From Pantoea sp. AS-PWVM4 (GTDB taxonomy: Bacteria; Pseudomonadota; Gammaproteobacteria; Enterobacterales; Enterobacteriaceae), in assembly GCF_000468095.1 (NCBI RefSeq), contig NZ_ASZC01000011.1, positions 62,001-126,000 of the forward strand: 64,000 nt of DNA, read 5' to 3'. Numbering within the stretch: position 1 is the stretch's first letter; every line of letters begins with the position of its first letter. A program made the translations under genes and the position numbers. Below, piece after piece: positions 36,249-46,519 of the stretch. The notes beneath the pieces were generated by a model that saw only the letters and a list, made by a program, of their open reading frames with translations, was not told the DNA's origin and ran no database searches.

Positions 36249-37841
36249 ATGAAAGTTATGCCTAAATTAACGTTAATCGCCTTACTGGCAGCGGGTGCGT
36301 TCAGTACCCTGGCGGCTCAGGGGGCGGAGGTAGTACAGCGCGGCGGTACCCTGATCTATGGTCGCTACGCTGACAGTAATTTCCTCGAACCTATCCTGAA
36401 CGAAAGCAATAACGATATCTGGATTCTCTCTAACCTCTACGACACCCTGCTGCTGCCGACTAACGATGGCAAAGGCATTCGACCGGGCCTGGCTACCGCG
36501 TGGAAGCTGTCGGAGGACGGTAAAAGTCTGACCCTGACCCTGCGTCCTGACACCAAATTTTCTGATGGTTCACCGATCACCGCTGAAGACGTGAAATGGT
36601 CGCTGGAGCGTGCAGCCAAACCGGGTAATGGCGTGTGGCAATTTCTGGTGAGCGCCATCGCTAACGTCACCATCAGCGATCCGCACACTGTGGTGATCCA
36701 TCTGTCGCATACCGATCCCGCCATTCTCACCGCGCTGACAGTGTTCAACACCGCAATCATGCCGGAGAAATTGTTCGAAGCGGAACCCGGCGCGACTGAC
36801 CACGACAAAGCCGCAGCGTTTGCCGAGCATCCGGTGGGTTCTGGTCCGTTTATCCTCAAGTCATGGCAACATAACTCCACCATGACGCTGGTACGCAACC
36901 CGTACTATTGGGAGAAAGGCGCTGACGGCAAAGCGCTGCCCTACCTCGACAGCATCAAGTTCGAAATCATCCCCGACGATGCGACACGCATCCTGAAGCT
37001 GCAATCCGGTGAACTGGACGGTGCCGAGTTTATCCCTTACTCACGCGTTAAAGAGTTGCAGGGGAATCCGGCAATAAATATGGCGTTGTTCCCCTCCACC
37101 CGCGTGGAAGTCGCCAGCGTGAACGCCCGCCCGGAGATTGATGGCAAGCCGAACCCACTGGCGAATCCCAAAGTGCGTGAAGCGCTGAACTACGCCACCG
37201 ACAAAGAAGGCATCATCCAACTGGTGACCTTTGGACTCGGCAAACCGATGACCTCGTTTATGTCGACCTCCACGCCACTCAACTCGGGCACCAAGCCGTT
37301 GTGGCCCGTAGACGTTGAGAAAGCGCAGGCGCTGATGAAAGAAGCCGGTTACCCGGATGGCTTTAGCACCAGCATGAATATTCTGGCGGGTAATGAAGAC
37401 AGCCTGAGCATCGCGACCGGCCTGCAACAGATGTGGGCGCAGATTGGCGTCAAGCTGACCATTAACCAGATGGATAACGCCACGCTGAACGCCAACTATC
37501 GTAAGGGGAATTTCAGCACCCGTATTGGTCCGTGGACCGATGACATCGCTGACCCCAACGAGATCACCTCCTACTACGCGTATTCGAAGAATATTCAGGC
37601 GCTGCATTCCGGCTGGAAGAGTGATGAATTAGACACGCTGTTTGAAGCTTCACAGCAGGAAACTAATCCAGCGAAACGTGCCGAAGAATACAAACGCATC
37701 CAGGATATCTACAACAGCACCGGCCCCACCATCCCGCTGTATGAAAGCTCCTATCCGGTGGCGCTGAAGAAAAATGTCGAAGGATTTGTCCAGATCCCGT
37801 TGGGGAATAACATCTTCACTGAAACCTGGCTGAAGAAATAA
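36249..37841 (+). CDS. Oligopeptide-type ABC transporter substrate-binding protein
   Basis: 530 residues, family 5 periplasmic binding protein (DppA/OppA type). Signal peptide about 1-25 (LTLIALLAAGAFSTLAAQG) with no lipobox, so soluble in the periplasm. Family signatures: GLATAWKLSEDGKSLTLTLRPDTKFSDGSPITAEDVKWSLERA and YPDGFSTSMNIL. An AGAGGGGCAAGG ribosome site precedes the ATG. Members bind peptides, but also nickel, opines, glutathione or sugars; substrate is unknown. The island enzymes nearby suggest an amide or lactam compound. Confidence 0.93.
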   Translation: MKVMPKLTLIALLAAGAFSTLAAQGAEVVQRGGTLIYGRYADSNFLEPILNESNNDIWILSNLYDTLLLPTNDGKGIRPGLATAWKLSEDGKSLTLTLRPDTKFSDGSPITAEDVKWSLERAAKPGNGVWQFLVSAIANVTISDPHTVVIHLSHTDPAILTALTVFNTAIMPEKLFEAEPGATDHDKAAAFAEHPVGSGPFILKSWQHNSTMTLVRNPYYWEKGADGKALPYLDSIKFEIIPDDATRILKLQSGELDGAEFIPYSRVKELQGNPAINMALFPSTRVEVASVNARPEIDGKPNPLANPKVREALNYATDKEGIIQLVTFGLGKPMTSFMSTSTPLNSGTKPLWPVDVEKAQALMKEAGYPDGFSTSMNILAGNEDSLSIATGLQQMWAQIGVKLTINQMDNATLNANYRKGNFSTRIGPWTDDIADPNEITSYYAYSKNIQALHSGWKSDELDTLFEASQQETNPAKRAEEYKRIQDIYNSTGPTIPLYESSYPVALKKNVEGFVQIPLGNNIFTETWLKK

Positions 37842-37931
37842 TTCGCCTTTATTACATCGAGTGAAATCCAGGCATCTGGCGCTGTACCCGCGTGGGCTAC
37901 AGCGCCTGTACGCTGGATTTGGGAGCACGCG

Positions 37932-38870
37932 TTGACCGAACTGAATTATATTTTCAAACGCATTCTGCTGATTATTCCGACGCTGCTGGTGATTTTGGTG
38001 GTCACCTTCACCATCGTGCGTCTGCTGCCTGGCGATCCTGCCAGCGCGATGATTGGCGACCGCGCAACGGACGCTGACGTCACGCGTATCAATAAAGAGC
38101 TGGGATTGAGTCAACCGCTGCCGGTACAGTTCGTCTTCTTTGTACGCCAGGTCGCCAGCGGTAACCTTGGCAACTCCTATGCCATGCACGCCCCGGTGAC
38201 CACGGTCATTGCCGAGCGTTTGCCCGTGACCTTGCTGTTGACCGGCATGGCCGCGCTGTTTGCGCTGCTGATGGCCATTCCGCTGGCCTTTATCTCTGCC
38301 CTCAAACGCAACAGCGCCACCGATATCACCATTCGCGGCGCGTCACAGGTGACGTTGTCGATGCCCTCGTTTTATATCGGGTTGGTGCTGCTGACGGTTT
38401 TCGCCGCCCAGTTGCACTGGTTCCCGGTCGGTGGCTACGGCGATAGCTGGGGACAACGCCTCTGGCATCTGTTTCTTCCGGCAATGACGCTGGCGGTCAG
38501 CATCACTTCGGTACTGATTGGTAGCCTGCGCAACTCGATCATCGCGGTACTGGACGCGGAATATGTCACCTTTGCGCGTGCCAAAGGTCTTAGCAATCGC
38601 GTGGTGTTGCTGCGGCATGTGTTACGCAATTCGCTGATCCCGATGCTCAGCCTGTTTGCGCTGAATATCGGCACCACCATTGGCAGCGCGGTGATCACCG
38701 AAACTGTCTTCGCCGTGCCCGGCATTGCGCGCCTGATGGTTGATAGCATTTTCAGCCGCGACTACCCGATGATTCAGGGGCTGGTCATCGTGCTGTCGGT
38801 GCTGGTGTCGTTGATTTTCCTGCTGACCGATATCGTGCAGGTCATGATTGATCCGAGGAGAGCGCGATGA
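37932..38870 (+). CDS. ABC transporter permease (DppB type)
   Basis: 312 residues with about six membrane helices. Opens LNYIFKRILLIIPTLLVILVVTFTIVRLLPGDPA, the DppB-type N-terminus. The ATPase-contact EAA loop is EYVTFARAKGLSNRVVLLRHVLRNSLIPML. The start is TTG at 37932 with GGGAG six bases upstream; no ATG fits. It overlaps the next permease by four bases (ATGA). Forms the inner-membrane channel with the partner permease. Confidence 0.93.
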   Translation: MTELNYIFKRILLIIPTLLVILVVTFTIVRLLPGDPASAMIGDRATDADVTRINKELGLSQPLPVQFVFFVRQVASGNLGNSYAMHAPVTTVIAERLPVTLLLTGMAALFALLMAIPLAFISALKRNSATDITIRGASQVTLSMPSFYIGLVLLTVFAAQLHWFPVGGYGDSWGQRLWHLFLPAMTLAVSITSVLIGSLRNSIIAVLDAEYVTFARAKGLSNRVVLLRHVLRNSLIPMLSLFALNIGTTIGSAVITETVFAVPGIARLMVDSIFSRDYPMIQGLVIVLSVLVSLIFLLTDIVQVMIDPRRAR

Positions 38871-39718
38871 GTGAATTGATTGCCCGACGCTCCCTCACGC
38901 GTCATTGGCGAAAGCATCTGCCGTGGCCGTCGCTGCTGGGTTGCGCCATTCTCGCCCTCAGCCTGCTGATGGCGTTCTTTCCGCATCTGGTTGCCACCGC
39001 CGATCCGCTGAAATTTGATTACCGCGCGATCCTGAAGGGGCCGAGCCTGCAACATATTTTTGGTACCGATAACTTTGGTCGCGATATCTTTTCACGCGTG
39101 GTCTTCGCGTACCGTATCGACCTGCAAATCGCGTTTTTCACCACGCTGTTTCCGATGGTGTTCGGCACCCTGGTCGGACTGTTGGTGGGTTATTTCGGCG
39201 GCGTTGCCGAAATGCTGTTTCAGCGCATCGTGGATGCGGTGGTCACCTTCCCGCTGCTGGTTTTGGTGATCGCCATTGTCGCGATTCTGGGTCCGGGCCT
39301 GAACAGCATGTATATCGCCGTTGGCATTATTTATTGGGTGTTTTACGCCAAACTTATCGCCGGTGAAGTCAGTATCCAGAAACGCCTTGAATACGTCGCC
39401 GCAGGCAAAGTGATGGGCTACAGCACGCCAAGGATTATCTTCCGCCATGTGCTACCAAACGTGATCACCACCACGCTGGTGTACTGGATGACGGATATGG
39501 CGCTGGCTATTCTGCTCGGCTCCAGCCTCGGTTATCTTGGCCTCGGTGCGCAGCCACCGACAGCCGAATGGGGGGTATTGATCGCCTCCGGTAAGAATTT
39601 CATGGACACCGCCTGGTGGATAACCATCTTCCCCGGTATCGCCATCGTGCTGACCGGGCTGGGATTTAGCCTGTTTGGTGATCTGCTATCGGACTGGCTG
39701 CGCCCCGGCAGCCGTTAA
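38867..39718 (+). CDS. ABC transporter permease (DppC type)
   Basis: 283 residues, about six membrane helices. The DppC-type motif HIFGTDNFGRDIFSRVVFAYRIDL follows a first helix at about 22-45. EAA loop: RLEYVAAGKVMGYSTPRIIFRHVLPNVI. Its ATG overlaps the stop of the upstream permease. The ATPase gene starts 16 bases later. Confidence 0.94.
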   Translation: MSELIARRSLTRHWRKHLPWPSLLGCAILALSLLMAFFPHLVATADPLKFDYRAILKGPSLQHIFGTDNFGRDIFSRVVFAYRIDLQIAFFTTLFPMVFGTLVGLLVGYFGGVAEMLFQRIVDAVVTFPLLVLVIAIVAILGPGLNSMYIAVGIIYWVFYAKLIAGEVSIQKRLEYVAAGKVMGYSTPRIIFRHVLPNVITTTLVYWMTDMALAILLGSSLGYLGLGAQPPTAEWGVLIASGKNFMDTAWWITIFPGIAIVLTGLGFSLFGDLLSDWLRPGSR

Positions 39719-39734
39719 AAAATGAGAGCGAATT

Positions 39735-40739
39735 ATGCCCGGTAAAACATCCCCTTTGCTGGAGGTGAATCAACTCAATACCCTGATTCATACTTCTCGC
39801 GGTAGTCTGCGGGCCATTCAGGAGGTGAGCTTTAACCTTCTGCCGGGGGAAATTCTTGGGTTAGTGGGTGAATCCGGTTCCGGCAAAAGCGTTACGCTGC
39901 GCTCGCTGCTGCGTCTGATGCCGAGCAGCGCGGAGGTTTCCGGCTCCGTCAAATGGCAGGGACGTGAAATCTCAACCATGAAAGCTGCCGAGCTGCGCAA
40001 CATTCGTGGGGGGGAAATTGCCATGATTTTCCAGGAACCGATGATTGCGTTGAACCCGGTGCTCACCGTCTGGCGGCAGATTGAGGAAAGCCTGCGCGCG
40101 CACACCGATTTAAAGCGCAGGCAGCGGCGTCAGCGGGCCATTGAGCTTTTAACGCAGGTTGGGATCCCTGCCCCGGAACTCCGGCTTGACGATTATCCAC
40201 ACCAGTTTTCCGGTGGGATGCGCCAGCGCGTGATGATCGCCATCGCGCTGGCAGGGAATCCACGTCTGCTGCTGGCCGATGAACCGACCACCGCGCTGGA
40301 TGTCACCATTCAGGAGCAGATCCTCAAACTGTTATTTAACCTGCGCGATCAGCTCGATATGGGGATTATTTTTGTCACCCACGACCTTGGCGTAGTCGCC
40401 CAGTTATGCGATCGCGTGGCGGTGATGTATGCGGGACGGATCGTCGAAACCGCTCCGGTAGAGGAGATCTTCCGTCAGCCCCGCCATCCATATACTCAGG
40501 GGTTGATCGCCTCCGTGCCGCAAAATGGTGGTGAACGCCAACCGCTGCTGTCGATTGAGGGCACGCCCCCTTCCCTGCTTGATCTGCCAGCGGGATGCAG
40601 CTTCAGCCCACGTTGTCGTTATAAAACTGACGTTTGTCTCAGGCAACTGCCTGCGTCTGAGGTGATAAATCCACATCATCAGGTTGCCTGTCATCATCAC
40701 GCGAACCTGAGGTTGCCGGAAGGGGTTGGAAATGAGTGA
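39735..40739 (+). CDS. ABC transporter ATP-binding protein (DppD type)
   Basis: 334 residues. Walker A GESGSGKS (about 43-50), signature [15 protein letters not shown], Walker [13 protein letters not shown], switch His in VTHDLG. The C-terminal oligopeptide/dipeptide extension keeps a Cys cluster ([15 protein letters not shown]), which can bind a 4Fe-4S cluster in the DppD/DppF family. Its stop overlaps the start of the second ATPase by eight bases. Confidence 0.95.
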   Translation: MPGKTSPLLEVNQLNTLIHTSRGSLRAIQEVSFNLLPGEILGLVGESGSGKSVTLRSLLRLMPSSAEVSGSVKWQGREISTMKAAELRNIRGGEIAMIFQEPMIALNPVLTVWRQIEESLRAHTDLKRRQRRQRAIELLTQVGIPAPELRLDDYPHQFSGGMRQRVMIAIALAGNPRLLLADEPTTALDVTIQEQILKLLFNLRDQLDMGIIFVTHDLGVVAQLCDRVAVMYAGRIVETAPVEEIFRQPRHPYTQGLIASVPQNGGERQPLLSIEGTPPSLLDLPAGCSFSPRCRYKTDVCLRQLPASEVINPHHQVACHHHANLRLPEGVGNE

Positions 40740-41748
40740 AATGATCGCGCAGCGAGCGCTACCGATTGTCTGCGTCGAGGAAGCGATTGTGCACTTTCCG
40801 GTGGCACAGTCGATCTTCGAAAAAATTCAGGGCAAGCCACGTAAGTTTGTCCAGGCACTAAACGGTGTCCGGCTGGATCTGCTGCCGGGAGAAACGCTCG
40901 GCGTGGTGGGTGAGTCGGGCTGCGGCAAGTCAACGCTGGCAAGAACAATGGTCGGACTGCTGCAAACCAATGAAGGTAAAATCTACTTCAATGGTAAAGA
41001 CATCGCCACGCTGCGCGGCAAAGCGCGGCGTAGTTTTAACCGTCAGGTGCAGATGATTTTTCAGGATCCCTACAGTTCGCTGAACCCGCGCATGACTGTC
41101 GGACAGGTACTGACCGAGGCGCTGTCGGTACACAACATGTGTCCCAAAGAGCAGATTCCCGCCCGCATTCGTGAATTGATGACGCTGGTTCGTCTTCCGC
41201 TCGACGCTATCGACAAACTGCCACATGAATTTTCCGGTGGGCAACGTCAACGCATTGGTATCAGCCGCGCGCTGGCTGTGGAGCCGCAGGTGTTGATCGC
41301 CGATGAGCTGGTGTCGGCGCTGGATGTTTCGGTGCAGGCGCAGGTGGTTAACCTGCTGCTGGATTTGCAGCAAAAACTCAATCTGACGGTGTTATTCGTC
41401 GCCCATGATCTGCGGCTGGTCAGGCATATTTCTCACCGGGTGGCGGTGATGTATCTCGGTGAGGTGGTGGAAGTCGCCGATACGGAAACGCTTTTCAATA
41501 CGCCGTTGCATCCTTACACCCAAGCCCTGCTGCGTGCCGCACCGAGCATGGACCCCCGCGATCGCGGTAAAAACGTTAGCCTGATGGGTGAACTACCCAG
41601 CCCACTTTCCCCACCATCTGGCTGTCGCTTTCATACCCGCTGTCCTTATGTTACCGAACGCTGTCGCATAGAACGCCCCGTGCTGGCGACCAAAGCGGAG
41701 GGGCAGCGGGTGGCCTGCCATTTGGCACCGGTTGAATCCGGGGCATAA
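40732..41748 (+). CDS. ABC transporter ATP-binding protein (DppF type)
   Basis: 338 residues. Walker A GESGCGKST, signature FSGGQRQRIGISRAL, Walker B VLIADELVSALD, switch VAHDL, and the C-terminal Cys cluster GCRFHTRCPYVTERC. Pairs with the previous ATPase as the heterodimeric motor. I chose the ATG at 40732; an ATG two codons earlier is possible. Walker B has VSALD where most carry TSALD or TTALD, a common mild variant. Last gene of the operon; a REP doublet follows. Confidence 0.94.
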   Translation: MSEMIAQRALPIVCVEEAIVHFPVAQSIFEKIQGKPRKFVQALNGVRLDLLPGETLGVVGESGCGKSTLARTMVGLLQTNEGKIYFNGKDIATLRGKARRSFNRQVQMIFQDPYSSLNPRMTVGQVLTEALSVHNMCPKEQIPARIRELMTLVRLPLDAIDKLPHEFSGGQRQRIGISRALAVEPQVLIADELVSALDVSVQAQVVNLLLDLQQKLNLTVLFVAHDLRLVRHISHRVAVMYLGEVVEVADTETLFNTPLHPYTQALLRAAPSMDPRDRGKNVSLMGELPSPLSPPSGCRFHTRCPYVTERCRIERPVLATKAEGQRVACHLAPVESGA

Positions 41749-41790
41749 GAAAGTTCACAGTCGATGGAAGCCAGCGTAGTTGTATTCATT

Positions 41791-41857
41791 TGTAGCGGCG
41801 AGATTTATCGCGCTGTCTTCTGTGATGTAAACCTGCGCGATACATCGCGCCGCGACC
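41791..41857. repeat. REP doublet after the ABC importer operon
   Basis: A diverged pair: GTAGCGGCGAGATTTATCGC at the left and GCGCGATACATCGCGCCGCG at the right. Both arms carry substitutions, so this copy is older than the near-perfect ones. Confidence 0.8.
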
Positions 41858-41879
41858 ACTGATGTCATTCACAAGGCAT

Positions 41880-41908
41880 AAAAAAAGGATGGCTTAACGC
41901 CATCCTTT
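41880..41908 (-). terminator. Terminator after glyA
   Basis: GGATGG and CCATCC pair around a 7-base loop; on the minus strand the stem is followed by seven T, 25 bases after the glyA stop. Confidence 0.88.
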
Positions 41909-41932
41909 CTATCGCTTCGAACTCAGGCCTTA

Positions 41933-43186
41933 TCAGGCATAAACCGGCAGACGTGCGCAGATATCCAGCACTTTCTGTTTGGTACGTTCGATGGTGGCTT
42001 CGTCGTTGATGTTGTCCAGCACGTCAGCAATCCAGCCAGCCAGTTCACGCACTTCCGCTTCTTTAAAGCCACGACGGGTTACCGCCGGGGTACCGATACG
42101 GATACCAGAGGTCACAAACGGGCTTTTCGGATCGTTCGGCACGCTGTTTTTGTTGACGGTGATGTTGGCACGGCCAAGCGCGGCATCCGCTTCTTTACCG
42201 GTCAGGTTTTTGCTCACCAGGTCAATCAGGAACAGGTGGTTGTAGGTGCCACCAGAAACGATGTTGTAACCGCGCTCCAGCAGCACTTCCACCATCGCTT
42301 TGGCGTTTTTGGCTACTTGCTGCTGGTAAGTTTTGAACTCAGGCTCCATCGCTTCTTTGAACGCAACCGCTTTACCGGCGATAACGTGCATCAGCGGGCC
42401 ACCCTGACCACCCGGGAACACCGCGGAGTTCAGTTTTTTGTACAGCTCTTCGTCACCGTTTTTCGCCAGGATCAGGCCGCCACGCGGACCCGCCAGGGTT
42501 TTATGGGTGGTTGAGGTTACGATGTGTGCATGCGGAACCGGGTTCGGATAGACGTCAGCAGCGATCAGACCAGCAACGTGTGCCATGTCCACGAACAGCC
42601 AGGCGTCCACGCTGTCAGCGATTTCACGCATTTTTGCCCAGTCAACCACGCCAGAGTATGCCGAGAAACCGCCAACGATCATTTTCGGCTTATGGGTTTT
42701 CGCCAGTTCAGCCAGTTCGTTGTAGTCGATTTTACCGGTTTCATCGATGCCATATGGCACCACGTTATACAGTTTACCGGACAGGTTAACCGGAGAACCG
42801 TGAGTCAGGTGACCACCGTGCGCCAGGTTCATACCCAGAATGGTATCGCCCGGTTGCAGCAACGCGGTGTACACCGCAAAGTTAGCCTGAGAACCGGAGT
42901 GCGGCTGTACGTTAGCGTAATCTGCGCCAAACAGCGCTTTGGCGCGATCGATCGCCAGCTGTTCAACGATATCTACGTATTCACATCCGCCGTAGTAGCG
43001 TTTGCCCGGATACCCTTCCGCGTATTTATTGGTGAGCTGTGAACCTTGCGCCTGCATAACGCGTGGGCTGGTGTAGTTTTCAGAAGCAATCAGTTCAATG
43101 TGCTCTTCCTGACGCACTTTCTCTTGCTCCATCGCCTGCCACAACTCGGCATCATAATCGGCAATGTTCATATCACGCTTTAACAT
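41933..43186 (-). CDS. glyA: Serine hydroxymethyltransferase
   Basis: 417 residues, as in E. coli. PLP enzyme converting serine and tetrahydrofolate to glycine and methylene-THF, the main one-carbon source. PLP lysine lies in [15 protein letters not shown] near 229; other family blocks are [16 protein letters not shown] and [12 protein letters not shown]. The ATG at 43186 ([12 protein letters not shown]) is the family start; one two codons upstream is not. Divergent from hmp with a 338-base control region. Confidence 0.98.
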   Translation of the reverse strand: MLKRDMNIADYDAELWQAMEQEKVRQEEHIELIASENYTSPRVMQAQGSQLTNKYAEGYPGKRYYGGCEYVDIVEQLAIDRAKALFGADYANVQPHSGSQANFAVYTALLQPGDTILGMNLAHGGHLTHGSPVNLSGKLYNVVPYGIDETGKIDYNELAELAKTHKPKMIVGGFSAYSGVVDWAKMREIADSVDAWLFVDMAHVAGLIAADVYPNPVPHAHIVTSTTHKTLAGPRGGLILAKNGDEELYKKLNSAVFPGGQGGPLMHVIAGKAVAFKEAMEPEFKTYQQQVAKNAKAMVEVLLERGYNIVSGGTYNHLFLIDLVSKNLTGKEADAALGRANITVNKNSVPNDPKSPFVTSGIRIGTPAVTRRGFKEAEVRELAGWIADVLDNINDEATIERTKQKVLDICARLPVYA

Positions 43187-43228
43187 CCGCATCTCCTGAC
43201 TCAGCTAACTTTTTTAACGGCAGTTTAA

Positions 43229-43317
43229 GCCCCGCTAAGGGGCGAAGGCCAACAGTGTAAACCGTTTTGGCAGGTGACGGTAGCCGCAATCCTTTCTTTT
43301 TACGCAAACGATTGGCA
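43229..43317 (-). promoter_or_regulatory. glyA control region: leader hairpin and PurR-like box
   Basis: ACGCAAACGATTGGCA (43302-43317) matches the PurR box ACGCAAACGTTTTCGT in its first half and several later bases; glyA is PurR-regulated in E. coli. A GCCCC/GGGGC hairpin (43229-43243) lies in the leader. A weak -10 (TACACT, 43254-43259) lies between. I see no clear MetR pair. The rest of the gap to hmp shows no gene. Confidence 0.5.
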
Positions 43318-43453
43318 AGGCGCTGGAACGGGTTTTTTACGCATTTTTGCAACCCTGTGAATCACGATATTTCCTCAGCATGAAGCGGAAAAAATTTCAG
43401 GTTTGCGAGGCGGATTCCAGAGCAGGCGAAAGATCCCGCAACGATCAGGGGGA

Positions 43454-43501
43454 TTTACAACCCCTGCGCTCGGATTATAAGATGCATTTAAAATACATCT
43501 T
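43454..43501 (+). promoter_or_regulatory. hmp promoter and NsrR operator
   Basis: TTTACA (43454-43459), 16-base spacer, TATAAG (43476-43481), with AAGATG-N11-CATCTT at 43479-43501 overlapping the -10. The dyad AAGATGCATTT...AAATACATCTT is the NsrR site known at enterobacterial hmp. NO inactivates NsrR and so induces hmp. Confidence 0.85.
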
Positions 43502-43524
43502 TTAAATTGCCATGAGGATTCACC

Positions 43525-44709
43525 ATGCTCGACGCGCAAACCATCGCTACCGTTAAATCGACCCTGCCCGCCATTGCCCAATTAGGCCCCCAGCTCACCG
43601 GCCATTTCTATCAGCGAATGCTGACGCAGCACCCGGAACTCAAAGACGTGTTCAACATGAACAACCAGCGCAGCGGTAATCAGCGTGAAGCGCTGTTCAA
43701 TGCCATCTGCGCTTACGGCGCCAATCTGGAGAACCTTGCGGTGTTATTGCCCGCGGTCGAAAAAATCGCCCAGAAGCACGTCAGCCTGAATATTCAGCCG
43801 GAGCAGTACGCTATCGTGGGTGAGAATCTGCTGGCGACCATTCAGGAACTGCTGAACCCCGGCGAGGAAGTCTTACAGGCCTGGGGTAAAGCCTATGGGG
43901 TATTGGCTGAGGTGTTTATCCAGCGTGAAGAAACCCTTTATCGCACGTCAGAGGCGAAAATCGGCGGCTGGCGTGGCGCGCGTGATTTCCGCATCCGCGC
44001 CATTCAGCAGCAAAGCAGCGTGATTAAAAGTTTCGAGCTGGCACCCGTCGATGGCGAGGCAGTGGCAGATTTCTTGCCTGGTCAGTATCTGGCGATCAGT
44101 CTGCGCCCGGACAGCACAGGAAATCTGCAACACCGCCAGTACTCCTTGACACATCAACCCAATGGTCAGTGCTACCGCATTGCGGTGAAACGTGAAGATC
44201 TGGGCACGGTGTCCGGCTGGCTGCACGATCGGGCAAAAGTCGGTGATGTGGTGCAATGCACGGCACCGGCGGGAGATTTCTTCCTGCAAGTGACACCGAC
44301 CACACCCGTCACGCTGATCTCAGCAGGTGTCGGTCAAACGCCAATGCTGGCAATGCTCGCCACGCTGGCTGCACAGACGCATCCGGCGGCAGTTAACTGG
44401 CTGCATGCGGCGGAAGATGGCAAACAACATGCGTTTGATGAAGAAGTCAAAGCGTTGGGCAGCCGCCTGCCGCATTTTGCCAGCCATATCTGGTATCGCC
44501 AGCCCGCTGCCGAAGAGACGGGGCGTTACGATGCGGCGGGATTGATGGATTTAGGCTCCGCTTCTGCCGCACTGGGCGAGGCAGACCGTCAGTTCTGGCT
44601 ATGTGGCCCGCTGGCGTTTATGCAATTTGTCGCTCGCCAGTTGCTGGATGCCGGCATCGATGCGGAACGTATTCATTACGAGGTATTTGGTCCGCATAAG
44701 GTGTTGTAA
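43525..44709 (+). CDS. hmp: Flavohemoprotein nitric oxide dioxygenase
   Basis: 394 residues (E. coli 396). Globin domain (1-140) with proximal His85, distal Tyr29 and Gln53, then an FAD domain (about 150-255; [12 protein letters not shown]) and a NAD(P)H domain (about 256-394; [15 protein letters not shown]). It converts NO to nitrate with O2 and NADPH and protects against nitrosative stress. The upstream NsrR operator fits this. Confidence 0.97.
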   Translation: MLDAQTIATVKSTLPAIAQLGPQLTGHFYQRMLTQHPELKDVFNMNNQRSGNQREALFNAICAYGANLENLAVLLPAVEKIAQKHVSLNIQPEQYAIVGENLLATIQELLNPGEEVLQAWGKAYGVLAEVFIQREETLYRTSEAKIGGWRGARDFRIRAIQQQSSVIKSFELAPVDGEAVADFLPGQYLAISLRPDSTGNLQHRQYSLTHQPNGQCYRIAVKREDLGTVSGWLHDRAKVGDVVQCTAPAGDFFLQVTPTTPVTLISAGVGQTPMLAMLATLAAQTHPAAVNWLHAAEDGKQHAFDEEVKALGSRLPHFASHIWYRQPAAEETGRYDAAGLMDLGSASAALGEADRQFWLCGPLAFMQFVARQLLDAGIDAERIHYEVFGPHKVL

Positions 44710-44719
44710 ATCCTGTAAT

Positions 44720-44755
44720 AAAAAAGCCCGCAACGCGAAACGTTGCGGGCTTTTC
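44720..44755. terminator. Bidirectional terminator between hmp and glnB
   Basis: AGCCCGCAACG and CGTTGCGGGCT form an 11-base-pair stem with a 5-base loop, with five A before and TTT after, serving both convergent genes. Confidence 0.92.
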
Positions 44756-44770
44756 AGCAATTCGAGGGGC

Positions 44771-45187
<417 letters not shown>

Positions 45188-46519
45188 CTACTCTTTAAAA
45201 TCGCTGGCGTCCAGTTCATGGCGCGACAGCAGCTTATAGAATTCAGTGCGGTTGCGTCCAGCCAGACGCGCCGCATTAGTCACATTTCCTTTGGTCATTT
45301 GTAGCAGCTTGCGCAGATAATTCAGCTCAAACTGGTTACGCGCTTCGACAAAGGTCGGCAGTGCCGTATTTTCACCCGCCAGCGCCTGCTCCACCAGCGC
45401 ATCGCCAATCACCGGCGAGGTACTCAACGCCACGCATTGCTCGATCACGTTCACCAACTGACGCACATTGCCCGGCCAGCTGGCACCCACCAGGCGTTTC
45501 ATGGCATCCACCGAGAAACTGCGCACAAAAGGTTTATGGCGATCGGCAGCCTGGCGCAGCAGATGATTCGCCAGCAGCGGAATATCCTCGGCGCGTTCGT
45601 GCAACGCCGGGATCTTCAGATTCACCACGTTGAGGCGATAGTAAAGATCTTCGCGGAAACTCTTCTTCTCCATCGCTTTGGGCAGATCACGATGGGTGGC
45701 GGAAATGATCCGCACATTGATACTGACATCATTGTTGCTACCGAGCGGGCGCACTTTACGTTCCTGCAACACGCGCAGCAGCTTAACCTGCAATGCCTGC
45801 GGCATATCACCAATTTCATCAAGGAACAGCGTACCGCCTTCCGCCGCCTGAAATAACCCTTCACGCGCGCTCACCGCCCCGGTAAATGCGCCTTTGGCGT
45901 GGCCGAATAGCTCCGATTCCAGCAATTGTTCCGGCAATGCCCCACAGTTGATGGCGATAAAGGGTTTGCTGGCACGCGGGCTGGCGGCATGAATCGCCTG
46001 CGCCAGCACCTCTTTACCCGTACCGCTCTGGCCGTTGATCAAAATGCTGACGTCAGATTGCGCCACCATATGTGCCTGTTCCAGCAGTCGCAACATCAAC
46101 GGGTTACGTGTCACGATCGCTTCCCGCCAACTGTCATCGCTGGCCGGGGCGCGTTGTGCCAGCGCCTCATCAATGGCTTTATACAGCGCGTCACGATCCA
46201 CCGGTTTGGTGAGGAAACTGAATACCCCCTGCTGGGTGGCTGAGACGGCTTCCGGGATCGATCCATGCGCGGTCAGGATGATGACGGGCAATCCCGCATG
46301 ACGCTTCTGAATTTCGCCAAACAGCGCCAGGCCATCCATCTCATCCATCCGCAGATCGCTAATTACCAGATCGACCTTCTCTTTTTGCAGATGGCGTAAC
46401 GCCTCCGGGCCGGAGGCCGCAGTCGCTACCTGATAGCCTTCACTACTCAAACGCATTCCCAACAGCTTGAGTAAACCAGGATCGTCATCCACCAGCAATA
46501 ATCGTGCGGCCTGTTTCAT
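45188..46519 (-). CDS. glrR: Response regulator GlrR (QseF), sigma54 activator
   Basis: 443 residues (E. coli 444). Receiver domain with phospho-accepting Asp55 (ISDLRMDEMDG), AAA+ sigma54-activation domain with ELFGHAKGAFTGA and GQSGTGKEVLAQAIH, and a Fis-type HTH at the C-terminus (NVTNAARLAGRNRTEFYKLLSRH). It activates sigma54 transcription of the sRNA gene glmY, found upstream of glrK in this window with matching binding sites. Its ATG overlaps the qseG stop by one base. Confidence 0.97.
   Translation of the reverse strand: MKQAARLLLVDDDPGLLKLLGMRLSSEGYQVATAASGPEALRHLQKEKVDLVISDLRMDEMDGLALFGEIQKRHAGLPVIILTAHGSIPEAVSATQQGVFSFLTKPVDRDALYKAIDEALAQRAPASDDSWREAIVTRNPLMLRLLEQAHMVAQSDVSILINGQSGTGKEVLAQAIHAASPRASKPFIAINCGALPEQLLESELFGHAKGAFTGAVSAREGLFQAAEGGTLFLDEIGDMPQALQVKLLRVLQERKVRPLGSNNDVSINVRIISATHRDLPKAMEKKSFREDLYYRLNVVNLKIPALHERAEDIPLLANHLLRQAADRHKPFVRSFSVDAMKRLVGASWPGNVRQLVNVIEQCVALSTSPVIGDALVEQALAGENTALPTFVEARNQFELNYLRKLLQMTKGNVTNAARLAGRNRTEFYKLLSRHELDASDFKE

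Noticed and set aside
32297..41932. Island considered as a mobile element or prophage
   Set aside because: No integrase, transposase, tRNA gene, direct repeat or phage gene is visible at either end; the cluster looks like ordinary metabolic genes.
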